Shown: positions 34,029 through 41,852 of the stretch, piece by piece | Layout: each line of letters opens with the position of its first letter | Numbering within the stretch: position 1 is the stretch's first letter | NCBI RefSeq assembly: GCF_014779655.1 | Contig: NZ_JACXYX010000012.1 | Span: forward strand, 1-64,000 | From: Nocardioides ganghwensis | GTDB lineage: Bacteria > Actinomycetota > Actinomycetes > Propionibacteriales > Nocardioidaceae | Direction of reading: 5' to 3' | Length of the DNA: 64,000 bases | Program-made: the position numbers and the translations under genes | The notes under the pieces: generated by a model | Databases searched by the model: none | What the model was told of the DNA's origin: nothing | What the model saw: the letters and a program-made list of their open reading frames with translations, nothing else

Positions 34029-35855
34029 TCACAGGCTGTCGCGGAGCTCCCGGAGGGCCTGCTTGAGCTCGCCCTGGTCGCCGCTGTCGCCCAGCGCGCG
34101 GATGGCGTTGGTCAGCTGCTCCTTCGCGGAGGCCACCTCGCCCTTGCCGGCGAGCTCCTCGGCCTTGTCGAGGTGCTTGGTCACGGTCGCCAGCGTCTTG
34201 CCTGCCAGCGCACCGGACCGCACGGCCTGGTCGTAGTAGGCGCCGGCGACGTTGAAGCTCGGCTTCCAGACGATCTTCTGCTGGTGCTGGGCGTTGAACT
34301 CCTCGAGCCGCACCTCGCGGGCCGCGTCGAGCTCGTTCTCGCTCAGCAGGTCGCTGGTCAGCAGGCCGAAGGTGTCGAAGCCGCGCGCGATCTCGCTGCC
34401 GTAGACCTGGCCGTTGTACCAGTAGGTCGACCACAGCCCACCGAGGTTGATCCGGTTCGGGTTCGACGGGTCCGGGATCGGGAACGGCGAGTTGACCGGT
34501 CCGCGGTCGAAGTAGGCGATCTCGACCGGGTTGGCGGTGTCGCTGAAGTCGATCACCGACAGGCCGCCCTGGTACCACGCCTGCACGAGGATGTCGCGTC
34601 CCGGCACGGGCACCAGTGAGGAGTTGTGGGCGACGCAGTTCTCGTTGACGGTCTGCGCGGCGGGCATCTTGTAGTAGCTCGCGAACTCCATCTGGTCGCC
34701 CGCGATGTCGAAGAGCGCGTCGGCGCCCCACTCCGGCTTGTCGGTCTCCCGGCAGCGCGCGCTGGTGCCGCCGCCCCACTCGTCGGTGAAGATCACCTTG
34801 GTGCCGTCGTTGTTGAACGACGCGGAGTGCCAGTAGGAGAAGTTGGGGTCGGCGACCGCGTCCAGGCGTACGGGGTTCTCCGGGTCCTCGACGTCCAGCA
34901 GGATGCCGTTGCCCTGGCAGGCGCCCGCCACCAGCTCACGCGCGGGGAAGGCCGTCACGTCGTGGCAGGTGTTGGTGTTGGGCGTCGGGGAGTACTGGGT
35001 GCCCGAGGGGTGCAGGCAGCCGACGGGCTGCTGGGCGCAGGGCAGCGTGTTCTGGAGGCCGTTGAACGCGCCGGTGGCGGGGTCGGTGAAGATCCGCGGC
35101 TGGCTGACGATCGCGGCCGTCTCCGGAGCGGCGAGCGGCACCTTGATGACGTCGATGCGCCACTGGGTCGGGTTGCCGGTCGTGACCGGGCTCTGCGTGA
35201 GCGCGGCGTTCTCGCAGCCGGCGAGCTCGAGCGGCGAGCGGACCCCGGACGTGCCGGAGTTGTAGATGTAGATGTTCTCCGGGTCGTCGGGGTCGGTGAC
35301 GATCGTGTGCGTGTGGGACCCGCGGCAGGTCTGCACGCCGGGGAGCTGGACGGGGTTGGCCACGTCGCTGATGTCGAAGATCCGTACGCCGCGGAACCGC
35401 TCGGGGTTGACCGCGCCGGGTGCGCCCTGGGCGCCGCAGTCGATCCGTCCGCGGGTCTCCTCGACCGACATGAAGAGCAGGTCACCGTGGACGGAGACGT
35501 CGCCCTGGCCGCCCGGGCAGACGAACGACGCCTCGAGCGCCGGGTCGGTGGGGTCGGAGAGGTCGTAGACCTGGAAGCCGTTGAAGCTGCCGACGAACGC
35601 GCGGTCGCCGGAGAACGCGAGGTCGGAGTTGACGAAGCCGAAGTTCCCCGGCGGCGCGTCGAAGGGCGCGACCCGCGGGTCGTTGTCGAGCAGCTCGATG
35701 TTGCTGCTCGCCTCCGACCACGGGAAGTAGCCGGGCGCGAGGTCCTCGCGCGGGTCGTCCGCGGCGTACGCCGTCGCGGGCAGGAGTGCGGCCGCCAGGG
35801 TGATCACCCCCGCCGCGCGCATCGTGGTCCTCTTCCGGCGGGGTTGACGAGACAT
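34029..35855 (-). CDS. Secreted LVIVD-repeat (beta-propeller-like) protein
   Basis: A 608-residue exported protein with a signal peptide (about 10-31, ending TAYA|ADDP). The body contains LVIVD-type repeats, recognisable as GFQVYDLSDPTDP, GVRIFDISDVANP, GILLDVEDPENP and GLSVIDFSDTANP, which usually build a propeller, with several cysteine pairs. The last about 90 residues are helical and charged (LDKAEELAGKGEVASAKEQL region), resembling a FIMAH-like or coiled tail. The ATG at 35855 lies 10 nt after GGGAGGG. It faces a DUF305 lipoprotein gene across 150 nt. Function unknown, probably cell-surface. Confidence 0.83.
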   Translation of the reverse strand: MSRQPRRKRTTMRAAGVITLAAALLPATAYAADDPREDLAPGYFPWSEASSNIELLDNDPRVAPFDAPPGNFGFVNSDLAFSGDRAFVGSFNGFQVYDLSDPTDPALEASFVCPGGQGDVSVHGDLLFMSVEETRGRIDCGAQGAPGAVNPERFRGVRIFDISDVANPVQLPGVQTCRGSHTHTIVTDPDDPENIYIYNSGTSGVRSPLELAGCENAALTQSPVTTGNPTQWRIDVIKVPLAAPETAAIVSQPRIFTDPATGAFNGLQNTLPCAQQPVGCLHPSGTQYSPTPNTNTCHDVTAFPARELVAGACQGNGILLDVEDPENPVRLDAVADPNFSYWHSASFNNDGTKVIFTDEWGGGTSARCRETDKPEWGADALFDIAGDQMEFASYYKMPAAQTVNENCVAHNSSLVPVPGRDILVQAWYQGGLSVIDFSDTANPVEIAYFDRGPVNSPFPIPDPSNPNRINLGGLWSTYWYNGQVYGSEIARGFDTFGLLTSDLLSENELDAAREVRLEEFNAQHQQKIVWKPSFNVAGAYYDQAVRSGALAGKTLATVTKHLDKAEELAGKGEVASAKEQLTNAIRALGDSGDQGELKQALRELRDSL

Positions 35856-35923
35856 CGCGGTGGCCCTCCCAAGCTCAGGTCGGCACGTGGTGCTCGGTCC
35901 GGAAGGTCCGCGGCGTGGTCGAC

Positions 35924-35945
35924 CTACTATGACCTGCCAAAGTAG
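35924..35945. promoter_or_regulatory. Inverted repeat between the LVIVD and DUF305 genes
   Basis: CTACT (35924-35928) and AGTAG (35941-35945) flank 12 bp in the AT-richest part of a 150-nt divergent promoter region. It could be an operator or overlapping -10 elements of the two promoters. Confidence 0.35.
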
Positions 35946-36005
35946 CGATGACAGCTCCCCACCGCCAGACCCAGAATGTGGCAGGACCTCGTGAATGGAG
36001 ACTCC

Positions 36006-36677
36006 ATGCCGACGACCCGAGACCGCCGCCCCGGCCGGACCGCCGCCGCGCTCGTCGTGATGCTCGTCGGCCTCGTGGGGTGCACCTCCGAGGCCGAGCC
36101 GGAGGACGCGGCGGCCCCGGTGGTGCAGCTCGGTGCTCCGGGGGAGTCCGGCACCACGCTGTCGCCGGAGGAGGCCGAGAGCGTCGACGAGCCGGCGTAC
36201 ACCGACGCGGACGTCGCCTTCGTGCAGGGGATGATCCCGCACCACCAGCAGGCGCTGGAGATGACGGCGCTCGTCGAGGCCCGCGCAGCGGACCCCGACC
36301 TGTCGGCGATGGCCGAGCGGATCGAGGTGACCCAGGTCGCGGAGATCGAGCAGCTCGAGGGATGGCTGACCGGACGCGGCGAGAGCGTGTCCGGCATGCA
36401 CGCGGGGCACTCGGACGGCGAGCACGGCATGCCGGGGATGCTCACGCCGCAGGAGATGGCCCGGCTGGAGCGGGCGTCGGGACCGCGCTTCGACCGGCTG
36501 TTCCTGCAGGGGATGATCCGCCACCACGAGGGCGCGGTGGTGATGGTCGAGTCGCTGCTGACCGAGGGCGAGGGCGGCCAGGAGTCCGAGGTGTTCCAGC
36601 TCGCCAGCCACATCGGGACCGACCAGCAGGTCGAGATCGCGGCGATGAGGCGCAAGCTCGCCGAGCTCGCTGGGTGA
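36006..36677 (+). CDS. DUF305-domain lipoprotein
   Basis: A 223-residue lipoprotein: basic start, hydrophobic stretch and lipobox LVGC with Cys26 as the lipidated residue. The mature part has the DUF305 duplication, first FVQGMIPHHQQALEMTALV and later FLQGMIRHHEGAVVMVESLL, with paired histidines typical of ferritin-like or metal-handling four-helix proteins. Between them is a Met/His-rich stretch (GMHAGHSDGEHGMPGM) suited to copper binding (inference). GGAG precedes the ATG at 36006. An upstream ATG at 35976 would spoil the lipoprotein signal. Divergent from the LVIVD gene. Confidence 0.85.
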   Translation: MPTTRDRRPGRTAAALVVMLVGLVGCTSEAEPEDAAAPVVQLGAPGESGTTLSPEEAESVDEPAYTDADVAFVQGMIPHHQQALEMTALVEARAADPDLSAMAERIEVTQVAEIEQLEGWLTGRGESVSGMHAGHSDGEHGMPGMLTPQEMARLERASGPRFDRLFLQGMIRHHEGAVVMVESLLTEGEGGQESEVFQLASHIGTDQQVEIAAMRRKLAELAG

Positions 36678-36701
36678 CCCGTCCCCACGGGGCCGCCGGG
36701 G

Positions 36702-37292
36702 TCAGCGACCGACCACGCGGTGCACGAGGTCGTCCCACCCGGCCTCGATCCGCTCGAGCGAGATGTGCTCGGTGTTGACCTGCTGGTCCAGCACGACCAT
36801 CTCCAGCGGCGCGAGGAGCGCGGTCGCGAGCATCAGCAGGTCGCCGGTGACGCCGAGCTCTCCGAGGAGGTAGCGGACGTGCATGTTGGCGAACGACAGC
36901 GCTGCCGCCGACCGGGCGCCGGGGCGGCCGGCCGCTGCGATGAGCTCGGCGTGGGTCAGGTTCGTCCGCAGCCGGGAGTGCCCGAAGGCCAGCAGCCGCT
37001 CCATCGGCGGCGCACCCGGCCCGAGGGGCGGGGGACCGGAGATGACGCTCGCCTGCCAGGCCGTCTCCGACTCGTTGAGCACGGCGCCCATGAGCCCCTC
37101 GCGGCTCTCGAACCGTCGGAACAGCGTGCCCTTGCCGACACCGGCCTCCGCGGCGACCGTCTCCATGGTCACGCACCCCACGCCGCGGGTCCGGACCAGG
37201 CGCAGTGCCGCCGCGAGGATCGCCTCGCGGTTGCGCGCCGCGTCCGCCCGCTCCGGCGCGGGATCGTCCGCGAGCGGCAGCAGGTGGGTCAC
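36702..37292 (-). CDS. TetR-family transcriptional regulator
   Basis: A 196-residue TetR regulator. The N-terminal DNA-binding domain is NREAILAAALRLVRTRGVGCVTMETVAAEAGVGKGTLFRRFESREGL, with the recognition helix in VGKGTLFRRF. The C-terminal domain, which binds the effector, is not family-diagnostic. The GTG start at 37292 is supported by TAGGCT (minus strand, 37305-37300) ending 8 nt upstream. It is divergent from the FMN reductase gene, and a perfect palindrome lies between them, so it likely represses that gene in response to an electrophile or drug (inference). Confidence 0.88.
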   Translation of the reverse strand: MTHLLPLADDPAPERADAARNREAILAAALRLVRTRGVGCVTMETVAAEAGVGKGTLFRRFESREGLMGAVLNESETAWQASVISGPPPLGPGAPPMERLLAFGHSRLRTNLTHAELIAAAGRPGARSAAALSFANMHVRYLLGELGVTGDLLMLATALLAPLEMVVLDQQVNTEHISLERIEAGWDDLVHRVVGR

Positions 37293-37340
37293 GCCCGCCA
37301 GCCTAGGTGCGGGAAAAGTCCGGCCGCACCGGAATAGAAG

Positions 37341-37354
37341 CGGACCATGGTCCG
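37341..37354. promoter_or_regulatory. Perfect palindrome, probable TetR operator
   Basis: CGGACCATGGTCCG is a perfect 14-bp palindrome, 12 nt before the FMN reductase ATG and 49 nt from the divergent TetR start. Length and symmetry suit a TetR dimer site that would block the reductase promoter. Confidence 0.65.
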
Positions 37355-37365
37355 TTTAGGCGGGC

Positions 37366-37920
37366 ATGACCACTGACAAGCAGACCCGTGTCGCCGTCCT
37401 TCTCGGCTCCTACCGCGCCGGCTCCCTCAACCGCCGCATCGCCGAGCACCTCCGCGACCACGCCCCGGCCGGCGTGACCGTCGACGTCGTCGAGGGCATC
37501 GACGCCGTCCCGTTCTACAACGAGGAGCTCGACGGCGAGACCGCTCCCGCCGCCGCCACCGCCCTGCGCGAGTCCGTCGCCGCCGCCGACCGCGTCCTCG
37601 CCGTGACGCCGGAGTACAACGGCACCATGCCGGCCGTGCTCAACAACGCCATCGACTGGCTCTCGCGGCCCTACGGGCAGGGCGCCATCGTCGGCAAGCC
37701 CTTCGCGGCGATCGGCGCCACGCCCACGCCGTACGGCGGCAAGTGGTCGCACGAGCACGCGCGCCACTCCGCGACCATCGCCGGCGCCGTCGTGGTCGAG
37801 GGCATCGTCGTCGACGAGCCCGCCGTGGACGGCGACCCGCTGCAGGACGAGGCGGCCGTGCGGCGCTTCCTCGGCGCGCTCGACGCCCTCGTCGCGCACG
37901 AGGTCGACGTCGCGGCCTGA
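37366..37920 (+). CDS. NADPH-dependent FMN reductase / quinone reductase-like
   Basis: A 184-residue flavodoxin-like reductase. The FMN phosphate loop is LLGSYRAGSLNRRIAEHL and the second FMN contact is VTPEYNGTMPAVLNNAIDWL, both diagnostic for the NADPH-dependent FMN reductase family. Substrates may be FMN, quinones, azo or nitro compounds, or chromate. Under control of a divergent TetR regulator with an operator in between. The amidase gene follows after 39 nt but has its own -10-like element. Confidence 0.9.
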   Translation: MTTDKQTRVAVLLGSYRAGSLNRRIAEHLRDHAPAGVTVDVVEGIDAVPFYNEELDGETAPAAATALRESVAAADRVLAVTPEYNGTMPAVLNNAIDWLSRPYGQGAIVGKPFAAIGATPTPYGGKWSHEHARHSATIAGAVVVEGIVVDEPAVDGDPLQDEAAVRRFLGALDALVAHEVDVAA

Positions 37921-37931
37921 CGGTCGCCTCG

Positions 37932-37950
37932 GGTTCGACACGCTCGCTAC
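37932..37950 (+). repeat. Half-copy of the palindromic repeat in front of the amidase gene
   Basis: GGTTCGACACGCTCGCTAC matches one end of the element at 51201-51237 read on the minus strand, with one T missing. Its last bases form TACGGT (37948-37953), which ends 7 nt before the amidase GTG and fits the -10 position of this genome, so the repeat may supply the promoter. Confidence 0.55.
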
Positions 37951-37959
37951 GGTCGGCGT

Positions 37960-39366
37960 GTGCTCCACGACCTGACCGCGCTCGAGCAGGGCGACGCCGT
38001 ACGCCGCGGCGAGGTGTCGCCGCTCGAGCTGGTCGAGCACTTCGCCGGCCGTGCCGACCGGGTGGGGGCCTTCGTCACCACGACGCACGAGCAGGCGCGT
38101 GAGCACGCGCGCCGGCTGACCGGGGCGGGTCGGCCCGAGGACGCTGGTCCGCTCTGGGGCGTCCCGACCGGCATCAAGGACCTGCACCCCACCGCAGGGG
38201 TGCGCACCACCTTCGGCTCGGCGGCGTACGACGACTTCGTGCCCGACGTCTCGGACGACCTGGTGCTGACCGTCGAGGCGGCCGGAATGCCGAGCCTGGG
38301 CAAGACCAACACCCCGGAGTTCGGCTCGCCCTGCTACACCGAGCCCGACGTGGCTCCGCCCGCCGTCACGCCGTGGGACCCGACGCGTACGGCCGGCGGT
38401 TCCTCCGGCGGAGCGGCTGCGGCCGTGGCCGCGGGCCTGCTCCCGGTCGCGCCCGGCTCGGACGGCGGGGGATCGATCCGCATCCCGGCGTCGTGCTGCG
38501 GGCTCGTCGGGCTCAAGCCGAGCCGCGGCCGGATCAGCGGCGCGCCTCGGTACGGCGACCCGGTCGGGCTCGCGACGGCCGGCACCCTCGCCCGTACGGT
38601 CCGCGACGCGGCCGCGCTCCTCGACGTCCTGGCCGGGCGACGGGTGGGCGACCCGTTCTGGGCGCCCGCGCCGAGCGGTCCGTTCCTCGACGCCTGCGAC
38701 CGTGACCCCGGCCGCCTGCGCGTCGCCCGCTTCATCGCCCCGGTCATCACCGAGGTCGACGTCCATCCCTCCTCGGTGGCCGCCTGGGGCGAGGCGTCCG
38801 ACCTGCTCGCCTCCCTCGGCCACGACGTCGAGGACGTGCCCGTGCCGATCCCGCGCGACGCGGTGGTCGACTTCGAGACCTGCTGGGCCGTCCTCACCGC
38901 CATGTCGGCCGCGCCCCCCGGGCGCGAGGGCCGGTTGCGGCCCCTCACCCGGTGGCTCGCCGAGCGTGGCCACGCGGTCAGTGGTCCGGAGCTCGGGCTC
39001 GCGATCGGCCGCCTCCGCCAGCACGCCGCCGCGGCACTCGCGGCGCTGGCGGCGTACGACGTCGTGCTCACCCCGACCCTCGCCCGGCCCCCGGCCTTCG
39101 TCGGCGAGCTGCGCGACGACGCCGACCCGGCGCGCGACTTCGCCCTCCAGAAGGCCTTCACGCCGTGGACGTCGGCGTGGAACGTCACCGGGATGCCGGC
39201 GATGTCGCTGCCCCTGCACTGGACGGACGACGGGCTGCCGGTCGGGGTCATGCTCGCGGCCCGTCCCGCCGAGGAGGAGCTGCTCCTCCGCGTGGCCGCC
39301 CAGGTCGAGCAGGCCATGGCAGACGCGGGAGCGGCATGGGTGGACAGGCGTCCGCCGGGCTGGTGA
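37960..39366 (+). CDS. Amidase (amidase-signature family)
   Basis: A 468-residue amidase-signature hydrolase that cleaves carboxamides. The Ser-cisSer-Lys triad is visible: Lys73 (VPTGIKD), the GGSSGG loop (Ser148/Ser149) and the nucleophile Ser172 in GSDGGGSIRIPAS. It is not GatA by context, since no gatB or gatC lies beside it. The substrate may be an aliphatic or aromatic amide. The GTG at 37960 is supported by TACGGT at 37948-37953. The VOC gene follows after 8 nt. Confidence 0.9.
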   Translation: MLHDLTALEQGDAVRRGEVSPLELVEHFAGRADRVGAFVTTTHEQAREHARRLTGAGRPEDAGPLWGVPTGIKDLHPTAGVRTTFGSAAYDDFVPDVSDDLVLTVEAAGMPSLGKTNTPEFGSPCYTEPDVAPPAVTPWDPTRTAGGSSGGAAAAVAAGLLPVAPGSDGGGSIRIPASCCGLVGLKPSRGRISGAPRYGDPVGLATAGTLARTVRDAAALLDVLAGRRVGDPFWAPAPSGPFLDACDRDPGRLRVARFIAPVITEVDVHPSSVAAWGEASDLLASLGHDVEDVPVPIPRDAVVDFETCWAVLTAMSAAPPGREGRLRPLTRWLAERGHAVSGPELGLAIGRLRQHAAAALAALAAYDVVLTPTLARPPAFVGELRDDADPARDFALQKAFTPWTSAWNVTGMPAMSLPLHWTDDGLPVGVMLAARPAEEELLLRVAAQVEQAMADAGAAWVDRRPPGW

Positions 39367-39374
39367 GGTGAGGC

Positions 39375-39761
39375 ATGGGTGACCTCACGCCGTACCTCTG
39401 CGTCGCCGACGCGCGGGCCGCGATCGAGTGGTACGTCGAGGTGCTCGGCGCGGAGGTCGTGCTCGACCCGATCGTGATGGACGACGGCCGGATCGGCCAC
39501 GTCGAGCTCGCGGTCGGCAGTGGCCGCTGGATGATGTCCGCGGAGTTCGAGTCCGCCGGGGTGGCCGCGCCGGACCCCTCGCGCGGTGCTGCGGTCTCGC
39601 TGCACCTCGAGGTCGACGACGTCGACGCCCTCTGCGAGCGCGTCGTGGCGGCCGGGGTCACCCTCGACCGCGGTCCCGAGGACAGCCCGCCCGCCGGTCG
39701 GGTGGCGGTGTTCCGGGACCCGTTCGGGCACCGCTGGTTCCTCGACCAGCCGCTCGGCTGA
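39375..39761 (+). CDS. VOC/glyoxalase-family protein (PhnB-like)
   Basis: A 128-residue VOC-fold protein: LTPYLCVADARAAIEWYVEVLGAEVV in the first half and a second half with LHLEVDDVDALCERVVAAGV and FRDPFGHRWFLDQP, close to the PhnB-like group. No function assigned. Translationally close to the amidase gene (8-nt gap, GAGGTGAGG ribosome site), so the two are probably one unit. Confidence 0.83.
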   Translation: MGDLTPYLCVADARAAIEWYVEVLGAEVVLDPIVMDDGRIGHVELAVGSGRWMMSAEFESAGVAAPDPSRGAAVSLHLEVDDVDALCERVVAAGVTLDRGPEDSPPAGRVAVFRDPFGHRWFLDQPLG

Positions 39762-39778
39762 CCTCGCGGGCAGCAGTG

Positions 39779-40390
39779 CTAGTCGTCGCCGATCCCGCGC
39801 GCGTGCAAGGCGTCGCCCGACTCGTGGGCGCGGGCGACGACGCGGATGACGAACGGGGAGAGGTACGCCCGGGGGTTGCGGTCGAGCCCCCGAGCCCGGG
39901 CCGCGTCGCGGGTCTCCCGGGCGAGCGCGATGGTGCCCGGCAGCGCGCCGATGGTGAGCGCCACCGTGAGGGCCACGCGGTCGGGGTCGACGCCGAGCAC
40001 CCTCAGCGGGCGCGCCCACCGGGCGAGGGCGTCGACCATCTCGGTGACCTCGGTCGTCGCGGTCAGCGACAGGGCGGCCAGGCCCAGGCTGAGCAGGTCG
40101 AGGAAGGTCTCCACCGCCTTCTCCCCGCCGTACCACCACCACTGGAACAGGCTGGCCACGACCGCGATGAGGAGCACTCCTCGGGCCGCGCGCCACACCG
40201 AGCGCAGCGGCACCCGCGCCACGGCGGCCAGCAGCAGCGTCACGGCGAGGAAGACCGGTGCGGCGCGGACGTCGCGGACCAGCACGATGGCCAGGCTGAG
40301 CACCGCGAGCCCGAGCACCTTCGTGCCGACCGGCAGCCGGTGGAGGATCGTGTCGCCGGGCTGGTGCAGCCCCGCCATCAGGTCGCTCAT
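39779..40390 (-). CDS. bioN: Biotin ECF transporter transmembrane protein BioN (EcfT)
   Basis: A 203-residue EcfT-family membrane protein with about five segments, starting GDTILHRLPVGTKVLGL as typical of EcfT. Two Ala-Arg-Gly coupling motifs, ARARGLD and HARGIG, contact the ATPase grooves. It joins BioM (ATPase) and BioY (substrate protein) in the energy-coupling factor importer of biotin. The ATG overlaps the bioM stop by 4 bp. Third gene of bioYMN. Confidence 0.9.
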   Translation of the reverse strand: MSDLMAGLHQPGDTILHRLPVGTKVLGLAVLSLAIVLVRDVRAAPVFLAVTLLLAAVARVPLRSVWRAARGVLLIAVVASLFQWWWYGGEKAVETFLDLLSLGLAALSLTATTEVTEMVDALARWARPLRVLGVDPDRVALTVALTIGALPGTIALARETRDAARARGLDRNPRAYLSPFVIRVVARAHESGDALHARGIGDD

Positions 40391-41097
40391 GCGGTGCTCA
40401 GGCCGTCGACGAGGGAGGTGTAGTGGGCGATGGCCTCCGAGGGAGGCCCGTCGGCGACCACCCGGGCGGAGTCGACGACGACCACCCGGTCGCAGCGCGC
40501 GGCCAGGTCGAGGTCGTGGGTGACCAGCACGAGCTGCTGGTCGAGGCCGAAGAGCGTGTCGGCGACGCGACGGGTGTTGGCCCGGTCGAGCAGCGTGGTC
40601 GGCTCGTCGGCGACCACCACCGTCGGCTCGAGGGCCAGCACGCCGGCGAGCGCCAGCAGCTGTCGCTGGCCCCCGGACAGCGAGTGCACCGAGTCGTGGG
40701 CGTGCTCGGCGAGCCCGTTGGCGGCGAGCACGTCGAGTGCCCGCTGGCGACGCGTGGTGCCGTCCTCGACCCTCCGACGCAGCGAGAGCTCGATGTCCTC
40801 GACGCAGGTGGGCATGACCAGCTGCGCGGCCGGGTCGGTGAAGCAGAAGCCCACGAGACGTCGTACGGCTGCTCCGTCGCGGACCACGTCGTGGCCCTCG
40901 ACGACGACGCGTCCCGACGTCGGCCGGACCAGGCCGTTGAGCATGCGGGCCAGGGTCGACTTGCCCGACCCGTTGGCGCCGATGATGCCGATCCGGCGTT
41001 GGGTCAGGGTCAGCGTGGTGGGCGCGAGGATCTCGCGCTCGCCGCGCCCGGGCAGGGGGACCCGGACCGCAGCGGCGTCGAGCTGGATCGTGGGCAA
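40387..41097 (-). CDS. bioM: Biotin ECF transporter ATP-binding protein BioM
   Basis: A 236-residue ABC ATPase: Walker A GANGSGKST (residues 40-48), Q-loop CFTDPAAQL, signature LSGGQRQLLAL, Walker B VVVADEPTTLLD and the H-loop His in LVLVTHDLDL. The Asp/Glu-type D-loop and the length fit EcfA/CbiO-type ATPases. It powers biotin uptake through BioN and BioY. It lies 7 nt after bioY and overlaps bioN. Confidence 0.93.
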   Translation of the reverse strand: MPTIQLDAAAVRVPLPGRGEREILAPTTLTLTQRRIGIIGANGSGKSTLARMLNGLVRPTSGRVVVEGHDVVRDGAAVRRLVGFCFTDPAAQLVMPTCVEDIELSLRRRVEDGTTRRQRALDVLAANGLAEHAHDSVHSLSGGQRQLLALAGVLALEPTVVVADEPTTLLDRANTRRVADTLFGLDQQLVLVTHDLDLAARCDRVVVVDSARVVADGPPSEAIAHYTSLVDGLSTA

Positions 41098-41104
41098 GGG
41101 GTCG

Positions 41105-41716
41105 TCAGTCGCGGTGCAGCAGCTGCGGGAAGGCCCGGTGCACCTCGGCGGCGATCATCGCCACGAGCGAGGTCTTCACCACGTCGCCCAGCCAGAACGG
41201 CATGTCCCAGGTGGCGGCCTCGAGGAACGAGACGTCGAAGTGCAGCATCATCCCGATGATGCCGAGCGGGTGGATGACCAGGATGCTCGCGGCGATCGAG
41301 CAGGCGAAGACGACGAGCGCCCGGGTGCGGCGGTCGCGGGCGACGTACTTCACGAGGAAGCCGCCGAGGGCCGCGGCGATCGGGAACGAGAGGAGGTAGC
41401 CGCCGCTCGGGCCCGTGAAGACGCCGATGCCGGACGAGTGCTCGGCGAACACGGGCAGGCCGACCGCGCCGAGGGCCAGGTAGAGCGTCACGGCCGAGAA
41501 GCCGCGGGCCGGGCCGAGGATGCAGCCGGCCAGCATGACCGTCAGGGTCTGCAGGGTGATCGGTACGCCGGCGCTGCCGACCGGGATGGCGCCGACGTAC
41601 GCGCTGGCGCTGATGAGGGCGGCGAAGGCGGCGATCAGCGCGATGTCGCGCGACGGGGACGAGGTGCTCGCGGGGGCGTCCGGGTGCGTGGTGTCGGGCT
41701 GGGTGGTGGCAGACAT
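41105..41716 (-). CDS. bioY: Biotin-binding substrate-specificity protein BioY
   Basis: A 203-residue membrane protein with six segments and the BioY hallmarks SAGVPITLQTLTVMLAGCILGPARG and the glycine-rich FTGPSGGYLLSFPIAA segment. It binds biotin with high affinity. With bioM and bioN it forms the complete importer. It is the first gene of bioYMN, and two tandem TGAAC-N3-GTTCA boxes lie directly upstream. Confidence 0.95.
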   Translation of the reverse strand: MSATTQPDTTHPDAPASTSSPSRDIALIAAFAALISASAYVGAIPVGSAGVPITLQTLTVMLAGCILGPARGFSAVTLYLALGAVGLPVFAEHSSGIGVFTGPSGGYLLSFPIAAALGGFLVKYVARDRRTRALVVFACSIAASILVIHPLGIIGMMLHFDVSFLEAATWDMPFWLGDVVKTSLVAMIAAEVHRAFPQLLHRD

Positions 41717-41756
41717 CGGGCTCGGGACTCTCTACGGGGAGGCGGGGGAATCGACC

Positions 41757-41785
41757 TGAACGGTGTTCAGGCTGAACGGTGTTCA
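41757..41785. promoter_or_regulatory. Two tandem BioQ-type operator boxes
   Basis: TGAACGGTGTTCA occurs twice, at 41757-41769 and 41773-41785, identical copies with starts 16 bp apart. Each is palindromic (TGAAC-N3-GTTCA) and closely follows the BioQ box described for Corynebacterium and Mycobacterium. They lie between divergent bioY and the TetR gene and just before a TAGGGT -10-like element at 41788-41793 for the latter. Confidence 0.85.
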
Positions 41786-41852
41786 GGTTAGGGTGGCCGC
41801 ACGAGCGACGTCAACGACGTCCAGCCCCCGATCGCGACCCGAGGAGTGTGTG

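Noticed and set aside
35856..36611. Extension of the LVIVD reading frame upstream to about 860 residues
   Set aside because: The extension overlaps the divergent DUF305 gene, has no family similarity, and would place the clear signal peptide at 10-31 in the middle of the protein.
37000..39800. Genomic island around the amidase and flavin reductase
   Set aside because: Base composition, codon use and gene spacing look like the rest of the window, and no integrase, tRNA junction or direct repeat is present.
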